Assembly (NCBI GenBank): GCA_945285405.1
Contig: CALYQJ010000002.1
Span: forward strand, 62,001-126,000
Direction: 5' to 3'
DNA length: 64,000 nucleotides
Source: an uncultured Lactobacillaceae bacterium
Lineage (GTDB): Bacteria > Bacillota > Bacilli > Lactobacillales > Lactobacillaceae
Below the pieces are notes generated by a model. The model was given only the letters and a program-made list of their open reading frames with translations, had not been told where the DNA came from and did not search any database. The translations under genes were made by a program, and so were the position numbers. This document shows, piece after piece, positions 40,235 to 48,516 of this stretch; position 1 is the first letter of the stretch, and every line of letters begins with the position of its first letter.

Positions 40235-41410
40235 TTAAGCATTAAATTGATGGATAGTAACTCCTTTAACTACACGATTAACCGTTCCTGTAGGTGAAGG
40301 AGTATCTGGAGTATTTCCAAATTTAATTGAAGTTAATAAAGCAAAAGTTTGAGCAACCATTACATATGGTAATGCTGCATAAGCGTCAGGTAAACTACTT
40401 AGATCAGTATCAAAGAAGAAGCCTGTTTTAAATTTACTAGCATCACTTTTAGTTCCAATTGCATAAATTCCAGCAGCAATTTGATCACCAGCCATCTCTT
40501 CAAGAATATCAAAGTCATATTGTTGAGTATAGGAGTTATGTGAAATAAAATCAAACATTACAGTTCTTTTATTAACGAAGGATTTAGGTCCATGCCTGAA
40601 ACCCATTGAAGAATCAAAAATAGTCGCAACTTTTCCGGCAGTCAACTCCAAAATTTTTAACTGAGCCTCACGTGTTAATCCAGATAAAGATCCTGATCCA
40701 AGATAACCTACTCGGTCATAATCTAAATTACTAATTTTTTGAATCTCTTCTTCTCGATTTACAACTTCTTTTCCAGCTTGAACAATTAATTTTACCCATG
40801 CTTCTTTTTGATCGACAGAAGCTTGCCCAAACATTAATAAAGTAGATAAAGTCATACAACTAAAACTGCCAGTCATAGCAAAACCTTGATCTTCTGATTT
40901 AGCTGGTTGTAACAGCAAAAAATTATTTGCTTCTTTTTCTGCTTTTTGAGCTAATTTTCCAGCTGGTGCACAAGTAATTGTTACTTGGTAAAGATTTTTA
41001 ATAAATTTTTCACAAATATCCACTGCTGCAACACTTTCAGGACTATTACCACTGCGAGCAAAAGAAACTAGTATTGTTAAGCGATCAGAATCAAGGAAAG
41101 CTTCAGGATAAGAAACAATATCAGTCGTGGGTATTGCTTCAAATTCAAAATTATTTTTATCTCCAAATTGATTTAGATAAGGTACTACCGTATTACCAAC
41201 ATAAGCTGAAGTTCCAGCACCAGTAAAGATAACTTTAATTAAATTACTTCCTTTTTGAGATTTTACGCGATTTAAAAAATCTTCTATTTTTACTTGATTT
41301 TTTTGATAAATTTTTAAGGTTTCTTCCCATAATTCTGGCTGCTGTTGAATTTCACGAGTAGTTATAACGGCACCCTTTGTTTTTAATTCAGAATCATTTT
41401 TATTAAACAT
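40235..41410 (-). CDS. agaS: AgaS-type SIS-domain amino-sugar-6-phosphate deaminase/isomerase
   Basis: This 391-residue protein has two SIS domains. The first contains FTGAGTSAYVGN (about 64-75) and SFARSGNSPESVAA; the second contains YLGSGSLSGLTREAQLKILELT. The family is AgaS, which deaminates and isomerises galactosamine 6-phosphate to tagatose 6-phosphate and can act on related amino-sugar phosphates. It stands between the GntR regulator and nagA, the substrate supplier. No PTS permease for the sugar is in the window. Which hexosamine is the true substrate cannot be fixed from sequence. Confidence 0.85.
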   Translation of the reverse strand: MFNKNDSELKTKGAVITTREIQQQPELWEETLKIYQKNQVKIEDFLNRVKSQKGSNLIKVIFTGAGTSAYVGNTVVPYLNQFGDKNNFEFEAIPTTDIVSYPEAFLDSDRLTILVSFARSGNSPESVAAVDICEKFIKNLYQVTITCAPAGKLAQKAEKEANNFLLLQPAKSEDQGFAMTGSFSCMTLSTLLMFGQASVDQKEAWVKLIVQAGKEVVNREEEIQKISNLDYDRVGYLGSGSLSGLTREAQLKILELTAGKVATIFDSSMGFRHGPKSFVNKRTVMFDFISHNSYTQQYDFDILEEMAGDQIAAGIYAIGTKSDASKFKTGFFFDTDLSSLPDAYAALPYVMVAQTFALLTSIKFGNTPDTPSPTGTVNRVVKGVTIHQFNA

Positions 41411-41445
41411 TGTTCCTCCACCTTTTAATATTAAAAGTCAAAAAA

Positions 41446-42156
41446 TTATTTATTAAAGACATGTATAGTTTTATAAGAAAAATCGTATGGATTAGCAGCA
41501 GAACTAGTATATTCAATTAGGCGATTATGATTATCGTAAGTGTTTCTCAATAATCCTAAGCATGGTTGTCCAACTTTTAATTTTAAATAATGAGCTTCAG
41601 TTGGATTTAATAAACGTGCTGTGCAAGATTCATGAGCCATCATTAATTGAATTTTAAATTTATTTTTAATCAAATCATATAGAGAGTTTGACTCTAATTC
41701 TTCTATTACTAATTTCGGAAAAAAAGATAATGGAAGATAGGTTGTTTCATATAATTCAGGCTTTTTATCAGCAAATCTTAACCTTTTTAATTGCCAATAT
41801 AAATCAACTTTTCCAGCAATCATAGTTTCTGTTTTTTTCAAAGAAAGTATTTTAGAAACTGGCTCTATGCCTAACTGTTTCATATGATCAGTAAAACTAT
41901 ATTCATCAGCTAAATCAATTGAATAGCCTTTTTGTCGTGAAACAAATGTGCCTTTACCATGAACCCGAGTAATTAATCCTGCTAACTCCAATTTTGTTAA
42001 CGCTTGTCTGACTGTTGTACGACTAACATTAAATTTTTTCATTAGCTCTCTTTCAGAAGCCAAAGCATCCCCTGAAACTTTCTCATGCAAAATTTTATTA
42101 CGTATTTCACAATAAATTTGATTAGATAAACTGCCTGCTGAATTAAACGTAATCAC
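41446..42156 (-). CDS. GntR/UTRA-family repressor of the amino-sugar operon (NagR/AgaR-like)
   Basis: This 236-residue protein has an N-terminal winged helix (SERELMKKFNVSRTTVRQALTKLELAGLI, about 37-65, quoted in part) with GKGTFVSRQKGY, and a C-terminal UTRA ligand domain (about 85-236). It should bind an amino-sugar phosphate and repress gntR-agaS-nagA via the palindrome at 42180-42191. The only canonical in-frame start, GTG at 42154-42156, overlaps the extended ribosome site (AGGAGGTGAT), leaving no spacing. An ACG three codons along has good spacing. The start is thus uncertain. Confidence 0.88.
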   Translation of the reverse strand: MITFNSAGSLSNQIYCEIRNKILHEKVSGDALASERELMKKFNVSRTTVRQALTKLELAGLITRVHGKGTFVSRQKGYSIDLADEYSFTDHMKQLGIEPVSKILSLKKTETMIAGKVDLYWQLKRLRFADKKPELYETTYLPLSFFPKLVIEELESNSLYDLIKNKFKIQLMMAHESCTARLLNPTEAHYLKLKVGQPCLGLLRNTYDNHNRLIEYTSSAANPYDFSYKTIHVFNK

Positions 42157-42179
42157 CTCCTACAATTCATTTTTAAAAC

Positions 42180-42191
42180 TGGTAGTTACCA
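42180..42191. promoter_or_regulatory. NagR/GntR-type operator palindrome
   Basis: TGGTAGTTACCA is a 5-bp perfect dyad of the dre type used by NagR/YvoA repressors (consensus built on TGGT...ACCA). It overlaps the predicted transcription start of gntR-agaS-nagA, so bound repressor would block the whole operon and itself. Confidence 0.75.
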
Positions 42192-42195
42192 CTTA

Positions 42196-42224
42196 AAAAT
42201 AACATTTTTACTTTAACTTGTAAA
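42196..42224 (-). promoter_or_regulatory. Promoter of gntR-agaS-nagA
   Basis: On the minus strand TTTACA (42224-42219), a 17-base spacer and TATTTT (42201-42196) lie directly upstream of the operator. Each box is within two mismatches of the SigA consensus. Confidence 0.65.
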
Positions 42225-42442
42225 TTGATTTTATTAAAACAACACGCATGTATTCAAAAATCTTAATTTAAAATACCCATCTAACTTCTATTTTATTTGG
42301 ATTTAACACTTACTTAAGCCGGTAAGTTCTACAATTTTTTCTGATAAGTACTGTAATAAATTATCGCTATTTAATTCTAAAAAAATAATTTAATATTAAT
42401 TTTAATAATGCTCATAATCTCTTATGGCAAATGATGGGTTTT

Positions 42443-42486
42443 TAAATAAAAAAATAATAATACTCAAAGCAAGAGTATTATTATTA
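42443..42486 (-). terminator. Terminator of the Ntdp gene
   Basis: A perfect 13-bp stem AATAATAATACTC / GAGTATTATTATT with a seven-base loop is followed on the minus strand by TTTTTATTT. It separates the Ntdp gene from the gntR promoter. The rest of 42225-42442 is AT-rich with nothing recognisable. Confidence 0.8.
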
Positions 42487-42507
42487 ATTTGTTGATCACA
42501 TCGACTA

Positions 42508-43044
42508 TCACTTATTTTGAAGCAATTCTAAGTAGCGTCGGTACCAAATATCAATAAATTCTTTGGAAAAAGGGCCTAACTGAAGGTTAATCCAGTTAAC
42601 CAAGATGCGTACATTATATTTTAAAACTTTATCAATTTGTACTGAATAATTCCACCTTTTTTTATTTTCTTCATATTCATTGAGGTCAAGTAGCCTCTTT
42701 TCACCATTAGCAAAGACTTTTACATCAAGATCATAATCAATATATTTGAGTGCTTCTAAATCAATCAAATAAGGTGAAGCAAGATTACAATAATAAACAA
42801 CTCCTGTCTCACGAATCATCGCAATAATATTAAACCAATAATGACGATGAAAATAAATAATGGCTGGTTCATGAGTCACCCATCGATGATGATCTGATTC
42901 TGTAACTAAAGTGTGATTATTACCCCCTATCAGTAAATCCTGATTTGCCTTTAGAACCATTGATTCTTTCCAAGTTCGATGTAAAAGACCATTGTGCTTA
43001 AAACTTTGGATAGCGATATAATCACCTTCTTTAGGTAATCCCAT
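42508..43044 (-). CDS. Nucleoside tri- and diphosphatase (Ntdp, DUF402)
   Basis: This 178-residue DUF402 protein is related to staphylococcal Ntdp, which hydrolyses nucleoside tri- and diphosphates. It has [10 protein letters not shown], the [22 protein letters not shown] block and [12 protein letters not shown]...[14 protein letters not shown] with metal-binding acidic residues, then [13 protein letters not shown]. Length is exact for the family. The upstream 200 bases carry a TATAAT-like box near 43085-43090 (minus). It is probably monocistronic, with its own terminator. Confidence 0.88.
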   Translation of the reverse strand: MGLPKEGDYIAIQSFKHNGLLHRTWKESMVLKANQDLLIGGNNHTLVTESDHHRWVTHEPAIIYFHRHYWFNIIAMIRETGVVYYCNLASPYLIDLEALKYIDYDLDVKVFANGEKRLLDLNEYEENKKRWNYSVQIDKVLKYNVRILVNWINLQLGPFSKEFIDIWYRRYLELLQNK

Positions 43045-43246
43045 TGAATGCGACCTATACTTTCAAGTTTTAAATTCATTTAAATTATATCATAATCATT
43101 CAGTTACAAATGAACATAAAAGTATTATTAAGTTATTCACAAATAAGTTGATCAAAATCTTAATTAATATAACTAACAAAATATTTAATAAATCACTGCT
43201 GATTAAATCAATAATTCTCATTGTGCGAATAATATTATGAATTTAC

Positions 43247-44275
43247 TTATTTACGCATATTAATGCTACTTAAATGAACATAATAAGGATTTCTAGATTT
43301 TTTTGCATCGCTTTTACTATGATAAACGGTAGCTAGATATTTTCCATTGTATTGAATATTGTTAGTACAATACATTTTAGTTCGATAATGATTAATTTTA
43401 GTATATTTTTTTCCCTTAACTAAACTATCATAAGGAGTTGCATACAATTTTTCATTAGGTAAAATAACTATCTCTTTATTAACTTTAATTACATTACCAA
43501 AAGTAAACCAGTTAATTATAGTTGACGCCATTTTTTTAAAAGTTAAGTCACTAGGATGAGTAAGCCCATCACCAAATTGATTAGCCACGGGGTGTTGCCA
43601 TTCTTCCGTTGATTTTCGTGGATCAAAAAAGTAAATCTTATTTGAACGATATACTTCAGCTAAAACATCAGCAACCTGAGTTAAAGTAAAACTGTTATTA
43701 CTATCTGTTATATGATAATCACTTATTTTTTTATTAGGATCAAAGGCTAATCCATCCCAAGGTAAAATACCATAGATAACAGCTTGGGGATTTAGTTTTT
43801 TTATTAAATCTATATCATTTTGTAAATTAATCTTTAATTGATAGTCATGAAGATTAGGAATAACAGTATCATTACGTCCAGCAGCTATAATTATAATATT
43901 AGCTTTTTTCACCGCTTGCGAATGGCTTTTAATTGTTGCTAAAATATTTTCCCAAGTATACCCTTCCTCATGATTAACCATTATTCCCGAACCGGGGACA
44001 GATAAATTTTTAACACTTTTAGCTTTAAGATACTTTGTGACTAAAGGCAAATAACTAAATTCACTAATTGTATTTCTCTTTGTTTCTCCATAAGAAACGG
44101 AATCACCAAAAATTAACACATTTTGATCCTTAATAGGATTAACATTGGTTTTTTCAAATGTATGTAGTGGTTTATGAAAATGCGCTACTAAAGTTAATGA
44201 AAAAAAGAGCAAAAAACCACATAGTAATACCCGAGTTATTAATTGAAATCCTAATTGCCAACCATTTTTCTTCAT
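43247..44275 (-). CDS. SGNH/GDSL-family hydrolase, membrane-anchored
   Basis: This protein has about 342 residues. A short basic N-terminus leads into a hydrophobic segment (about 8-33), then an extracellular SGNH domain: block I FGDSVSYGE with the nucleophile Ser, block II with Gly (VPGSGIM), block III AAGRNDT, and block V GLTHPSD with Asp/His. Substrates of such proteins are often O-acetyl groups on wall polymers; here the substrate is unknown. The ORF opens at a TTG at 44344 without a ribosome site. I place the start at ATG 44275 (MKKNGWQ), weakly supported by GGA. It follows recX. Confidence 0.8.
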   Translation of the reverse strand: MKKNGWQLGFQLITRVLLCGFLLFFSLTLVAHFHKPLHTFEKTNVNPIKDQNVLIFGDSVSYGETKRNTISEFSYLPLVTKYLKAKSVKNLSVPGSGIMVNHEEGYTWENILATIKSHSQAVKKANIIIIAAGRNDTVIPNLHDYQLKINLQNDIDLIKKLNPQAVIYGILPWDGLAFDPNKKISDYHITDSNNSFTLTQVADVLAEVYRSNKIYFFDPRKSTEEWQHPVANQFGDGLTHPSDLTFKKMASTIINWFTFGNVIKVNKEIVILPNEKLYATPYDSLVKGKKYTKINHYRTKMYCTNNIQYNGKYLATVYHSKSDAKKSRNPYYVHLSSINMRK

Positions 44276-44362
44276 TAAATACATCCGCATATTGATTTTC
44301 TTACTACATAATATTCTCATAACTAAAGACAATAAATTATTCAATTTAAAAGTAGAATTATT

Positions 44363-45157
44363 TTAAAGATTGAAACTTGCTAAGAAATCGTTGATTTTAT
44401 CTCCCTGATACCCATGACGATATAAAGTTAATTTTACTTTATTTTTACGAGCATACGGATCCAAATTTTTATACCTTTGCCATAATCTTTGTCCTTCTTT
44501 AATTAGCTGATCATTTTCTGCAATTCTAATTACTGAAAAATCCATTTCGGAAACAACTTGATTTATCAAATCTAAATCATAACCCAAGCGCATCAATTTA
44601 AGTTTTTGCTTTTCTAAAAACTTGTTAGCTGATCCGCGTATCTGTTTTTTAGCTAAAGAGTTAGATAATATCTTTTTAATTCGTTTTCTTTGCTCATTTT
44701 CTGAAAAATTATCCAAAGTTAAAATAATTAAGTTTGAAGATAAAAATTTTCGTTTCATTTTTTGCTGCATCATTTTTGGACCATAATTAGTCGTTTTTAA
44801 TAATTCAGTAAAATAAAGATCAATAAATTTTTTATCATTCAAATAGCCTTGTTTTTGACATTTAATAATAATTTGATTAATAAACTCTGAAGGAGCATCA
44901 GCCTTTTTAAGAATTTGACGCATTTCTCCAACAGTTTTCATAGAATAGCTTAATTTATTAAGGGCAATTTGATAAAGTTCTGCAAACCGTTGTTTATTAT
45001 TTAATTCGGCGATTTGAGCCTTGGAAATTTCTTTTCCTTTAATTAACTGATCATTAACAATAACATCTTCACTAACTGTCAAAAAAAAATGTCCATCTAA
45101 ATAAAGGTCATATCGACCTCCCTTTTTATTCTGAACAATTTTAGTAATTAAAGGCAT
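44363..45157 (-). CDS. recX: Recombination regulator RecX
   Basis: This 264-residue helical-repeat protein modulates RecA filaments. Three RecX repeats of about 50 residues follow an N-terminal extension typical of Firmicutes (VQNKKGGRYDLYLDGHFFLTVS, quoted in part). The motif QIALNKLSYSMKTVGEMRQIL and Lys/Arg-rich helices are visible. Its stop lies 19 bases from the ORF of the SGNH hydrolase. Its ATG overlaps the stop of the small membrane-protein gene upstream (shared base at 45157). RecA is not in the window. Confidence 0.9.
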   Translation of the reverse strand: MPLITKIVQNKKGGRYDLYLDGHFFLTVSEDVIVNDQLIKGKEISKAQIAELNNKQRFAELYQIALNKLSYSMKTVGEMRQILKKADAPSEFINQIIIKCQKQGYLNDKKFIDLYFTELLKTTNYGPKMMQQKMKRKFLSSNLIILTLDNFSENEQRKRIKKILSNSLAKKQIRGSANKFLEKQKLKLMRLGYDLDLINQVVSEMDFSVIRIAENDQLIKEGQRLWQRYKNLDPYARKNKVKLTLYRHGYQGDKINDFLASFNL

Positions 45158-45453
45158 TAAATCTTACCCATTGATTGCAAAAAATAAAGAATAAAAGCCA
45201 TAATATCAATAAAAGCAGCAAAGTAAATATTATAAAAATCTAACTTTTTTAAATCTGACCGTTCTATATTAAATAAAGAAACTGTTGAAACTAAAACCAT
45301 TACAAGAATTGGTAAATAAACATTACGATGAAGATTAAATCCAATAATTAGAAAAATTGTGCATAATCCAACAATAAGCCAAGATAACATTTTAATCGTA
45401 CTATTATTTACTCTTGTTTTATCTTTTTGATTAATATCTTTTTTTTCGACCAT
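45157..45453 (-). CDS. Small three-segment membrane protein, unknown function
   Basis: This 98-residue protein has a charged N-terminus (residues 1-18) followed by three hydrophobic segments near 21-41, 46-63 and 72-92. I do not recognise the family. Its stop shares a base with the recX start, so it is translated with recX. A divergent promoter region of about 90 bases separates it from ndt. Confidence 0.6.
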   Translation of the reverse strand: MVEKKDINQKDKTRVNNSTIKMLSWLIVGLCTIFLIIGFNLHRNVYLPILVMVLVSTVSLFNIERSDLKKLDFYNIYFAAFIDIMAFILYFLQSMGKI

Positions 45454-45544
45454 ATTACCCCTCTACTTTTGAATCTTAATCTTTTACATGATAGCATGTA
45501 GCATGATGATTTTTCATCAATCTCTCCAAAGAAAGAAGTAAAAA

Positions 45545-46018
45545 ATGAAAATATATTTTGCTAATGGCCTTTTCAGCCAAGCCGACCAAAATTTTAATGC
45601 TGAATTAGCACAAAAGATTAGAAACATTAATTCAACAATTGATTTATATTTACCACAAGAAAATCAAACAATTAATGATAAAAATCTATATGCTGATTCG
45701 AAAATGATTGCTGAAGGCGACACTAAAAAACTACTTGAAGCTGATTTGATGGTTGCAATTCTTGATGGTGTAAACTTAGATGCTGGAGTTGCAGCTGAAA
45801 TTGGTGTAGCTTATGCTAAAAATATTCCAATTATTGGATTTTACAGTGATACTCGCCAGCTAGGAGCAACAAATTCACAAAAAATTAAAGCTTTACAAGA
45901 CATTGCTGAAAATCAATTCTTTTACATTAATTTATATGTAATAGGTTTAATCAAACTAAACGGTAAAGTTGTTAATAATGAAGCTGATTTATTATCTGCT
46001 ATAAAAGCAAAAATTTAA
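45545..46018 (+). CDS. Nucleoside 2-deoxyribosyltransferase
   Basis: This 157-residue enzyme swaps bases between 2'-deoxyribonucleosides, a salvage activity typical of lactobacilli lacking some ribonucleotide reductase capacity. The nucleophile is Glu85 in GVAAEIGVAY, with Asp74 and Asp79 (LDGVNLDAG) positioned for substrate binding; FANGLFSQAD is the N-terminal family motif. The ORF is complete and starts at an ATG behind GAAAGAAG. It is probably monocistronic, since 136 bases separate it from the start chosen for the next gene. Type I (purine only) versus type II cannot be decided. Confidence 0.92.
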   Translation: MKIYFANGLFSQADQNFNAELAQKIRNINSTIDLYLPQENQTINDKNLYADSKMIAEGDTKKLLEADLMVAILDGVNLDAGVAAEIGVAYAKNIPIIGFYSDTRQLGATNSQKIKALQDIAENQFFYINLYVIGLIKLNGKVVNNEADLLSAIKAKI

Positions 46019-46154
46019 TATTACATTATTTCATAGACGTTACATCACCCATCAGTTAAATTACAAAAACTTTTCCTTATATCGTTTTTAATTGTTTTTA
46101 GAATAGTTGCGTTATACCCTTGGTCTATGCAAAAAAACGATAAAGGAGAAATTT

Positions 46155-47294
46155 TTGAAAGTTAATAAAACAATCATTTCACTAATCGCATTTATATCAG
46201 TTTCAGGAGTTACAAAAGGCTCTCTTACCAATTTAACTCCAGATAAAGTTCAAGCCGTAACTTTTAAAAGTGATGAAATTCAATACTCAGCTCAAAGCGG
46301 AGATTTTTTCGTTAGTTACATTCCTGGCTATGCAATTGCTGTTTATGAAAAACCAGCAGTTTTACCAAAGCCAACAGGTCAAACTTTACCTCATGGTTCT
46401 GCTTGGAAAGTATCAAGACAAGCTCTTGTGGGTGGTAAATGGTATTATCAGGTAGGTAAAAATCAATGGGTTCAAGCAACTTACATGTCCCGTAAGCAAC
46501 CTGAAATTAGTACTGCTTCTAATTTAGGAGGAACAATGTACGTAAATTATGAACCTAATGCAAGTATTGCTGTTTATGAAGCACCTGCAAATCTTCCTAA
46601 ACCAAATGGCCAATATTTAAAACATGGAACTGCTTGGAAAGTATTCCAACAAGTTACAACTTCTAATGGTAAAAGTTATATTAAAGTTGGTGAAAACCAA
46701 TGGGTTCAGGCTAATTATATGAGCCAAAATCAACCAGAAATTATTGCTAGCTCTGCTTTAAGTGGAACAATGTATGTAAACTATAAAAATAATGCAAGTA
46801 TTGCTGTTTTTTCTAGACCAGCAAATTATCCAGCATTAACTCAGAAATACTTACCTAATGGTTCTGGTTGGAGAGTATTCAGACAAGTTACAACTTCTAA
46901 TGGACGTAGATTTATTCAAGTTGGCAATGGACAATGGGTTCAAGCTGATTACATGAGCTGGAATCAACCGGTTATCCATCAGCAACAATCTTATCCTCAA
47001 CAATCTAATCCAGTTGTTCAATCACCTTCTCGAGTAATGGTTGCCACTGCATATGATCCTCGAGTTTTAGGTAATTATACTTTTGGATATGATACAGTTG
47101 CTGCTAATTTAAATGTATTTCCTCGTGGTACTAAATTACAAATCACTTTTAGAGATGGTACTACTAAGAATTACGTTGTTAGAGATACCGGTGGTTTTGC
47201 AGCAGCTAATCCAAATCAATTAGATATTGCGATGCCTAATGCTCAAGCTATTCAATTTGGTAGACAAACAATTACTGTTCGTGTAATTAATTAA
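46155..47294 (+). CDS. Secreted 3D-domain wall protein with three SH3-like repeats
   Basis: This 379-residue exported protein has a signal peptide at about residues 1-36 (basic MKVNK, hydrophobic core, predicted cut after KVQA). Three 78-residue repeats follow, each ending in a WVQA(T/N/D)YMS strand. A Gln/Pro linker leads to a C-terminal 3D (double-psi barrel) domain with ATAYDP, VAANLNVFPRGT, RDTGGF and LDIAMPN, which carries the Asp residues for peptidoglycan lytic activity. I use TTG 46155 because AAAGGAG lies six bases before it. The longer ORF from 46107 would place 16 extra residues before the signal peptide. Probably a wall-binding autolysin-like protein. Confidence 0.82.
   Translation: MKVNKTIISLIAFISVSGVTKGSLTNLTPDKVQAVTFKSDEIQYSAQSGDFFVSYIPGYAIAVYEKPAVLPKPTGQTLPHGSAWKVSRQALVGGKWYYQVGKNQWVQATYMSRKQPEISTASNLGGTMYVNYEPNASIAVYEAPANLPKPNGQYLKHGTAWKVFQQVTTSNGKSYIKVGENQWVQANYMSQNQPEIIASSALSGTMYVNYKNNASIAVFSRPANYPALTQKYLPNGSGWRVFRQVTTSNGRRFIQVGNGQWVQADYMSWNQPVIHQQQSYPQQSNPVVQSPSRVMVATAYDPRVLGNYTFGYDTVAANLNVFPRGTKLQITFRDGTTKNYVVRDTGGFAAANPNQLDIAMPNAQAIQFGRQTITVRVIN
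46302..46967 (+). repeat. Three 234-bp tandem coding repeats in the 3D-domain gene
   Basis: The units start near 46302, 46536 and 46770 and encode copies of a roughly 62-residue bacterial SH3-like module plus a spacer. Units 2 and 3 are most alike at DNA level (both contain AACAATGTA and TGCAAGTATTGCTGTTT), suggesting a more recent duplication. Confidence 0.8.
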
Positions 47295-47307
47295 AAATAA
47301 TTTTTTA

Positions 47308-47338
47308 AAAAACTTGTCTTTTGACAAGTTTTTTTTTT
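47308..47338. terminator. Terminator between the 3D-domain gene and mvaS
   Basis: AAACTTGTC-TTTT-GACAAGTTT with nine Ts on the plus strand and A6 on the left is a bidirectional intrinsic terminator for two convergent transcripts. Confidence 0.9.
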
Positions 47339-47358
47339 ACGAAATATTTTGTTTTATT

Positions 47359-48516
47359 TTAAGCTTGCTCATAAAACCTTTCACCATTTTTGATAAACTT
47401 CAAATAAAAGTCCCCCTGTCTGATTCCCTCAGAATTAAATGTTTGATTTAAATTAGTGGTAGTTTCTCGATATAGATTTTCATATTCTTCTACTGAAATT
47501 GCTTTTCGATTTATAAATAAATTTTCAATTTCCGGAATTTTCAATACTTGCTGTACTTTTAAAACATAAAATTCACCCTGGGCACCAGAACCATAACTGT
47601 ACATTCCTAACAAGTCGCCACTACTAAAATTTCCTTGAAGCATATTTGAAATTAAATTTAAATATAAAGAACCTGTATAAATATTACCAATTTCTGCATT
47701 TAGGGCTTTACCTTGATTAAATAATTTGACCCATTCCTCATATGTTGATAATGATACTTGGTCTTTTACTTTTTCTAAACCTTTTAGTCCAATTTTAGTA
47801 TATGGTAAATGAAAATTAATAAGCTTTATTTCTTCTGGTATTAAATCTTGTTTCTTAAAAAAATCTTGAAAAACCTGATAAAAGAAATTTAAATAACTTT
47901 GATTAGACAGTTGACCTTGAACAATAGCTGCATTTTGTCCCTGTGGACGATAAAAATCTGCAATGTTTTTTGCATAATAAGCGGGTTGACCAAAAGGCGA
48001 TAAAGCAATATTTGAGCTATCTTCCACCATCATTGCAATACTACCTGCACCTTGAGTAACTTCACCTTTAGTTTTTAAACCATAGCGCGCAATATCACTA
48101 GTAACTACAATTATTTTTGTTTCAGGATGAAGAGCAACTTGTGCAAAAGCTAGTGCTAAAGCTGCTGTTCCTCCATAACAAGCTTCCTTAATTTCAAAAT
48201 AACGACCATTATCTGGTAATTGTAATGTATCAATCAAATTTAATGATGCAGCTTTAGATTCATCAGTACTACTTTCAGTAGCCCAGATTACCATTTTAAT
48301 CTGAGATTTTTCTCGATCATCTAAATCCGTAATAAGACGTTTAACAGCATTTAAACCTAAAGATACCGCATCCTCATTACCACCAACTACAGCCATTTTT
48401 TCTTGTCCTAATCCAATCAAATATTTTTGTGGATCTTCACGACGAGCTACCGCTAAATCCCTCATTTTAACGTATCTTTGAGGAAAGTACCCAGTAATTT
48501 TACTAATTCCAATCAT
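47359..48516 (-). CDS. mvaS: Hydroxymethylglutaryl-CoA synthase
   Basis: This 385-residue thiolase-fold enzyme condenses acetyl-CoA and acetoacetyl-CoA to HMG-CoA. The nucleophile Cys113 lies in KEACYGGTAAL and a catalytic Glu in WATESSTDESKA (about 78-89); later GSYGSGAQGEF matches the SYGSGA motif. Length is typical of bacterial MvaS. The ATG overlaps the mvaA stop (TAATG), so translation is coupled, and the genes sit in pathway order, with mvaS last. Confidence 0.95.
   Translation of the reverse strand: MIGISKITGYFPQRYVKMRDLAVARREDPQKYLIGLGQEKMAVVGGNEDAVSLGLNAVKRLITDLDDREKSQIKMVIWATESSTDESKAASLNLIDTLQLPDNGRYFEIKEACYGGTAALALAFAQVALHPETKIIVVTSDIARYGLKTKGEVTQGAGSIAMMVEDSSNIALSPFGQPAYYAKNIADFYRPQGQNAAIVQGQLSNQSYLNFFYQVFQDFFKKQDLIPEEIKLINFHLPYTKIGLKGLEKVKDQVSLSTYEEWVKLFNQGKALNAEIGNIYTGSLYLNLISNMLQGNFSSGDLLGMYSYGSGAQGEFYVLKVQQVLKIPEIENLFINRKAISVEEYENLYRETTTNLNQTFNSEGIRQGDFYLKFIKNGERFYEQA

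Noticed and set aside
42317..42336. Second possible NagR operator (CGGTAAGTTCTAC)
   Set aside because: The two half-sites do not form a proper dyad, unlike the perfect palindrome at 42180-42191.
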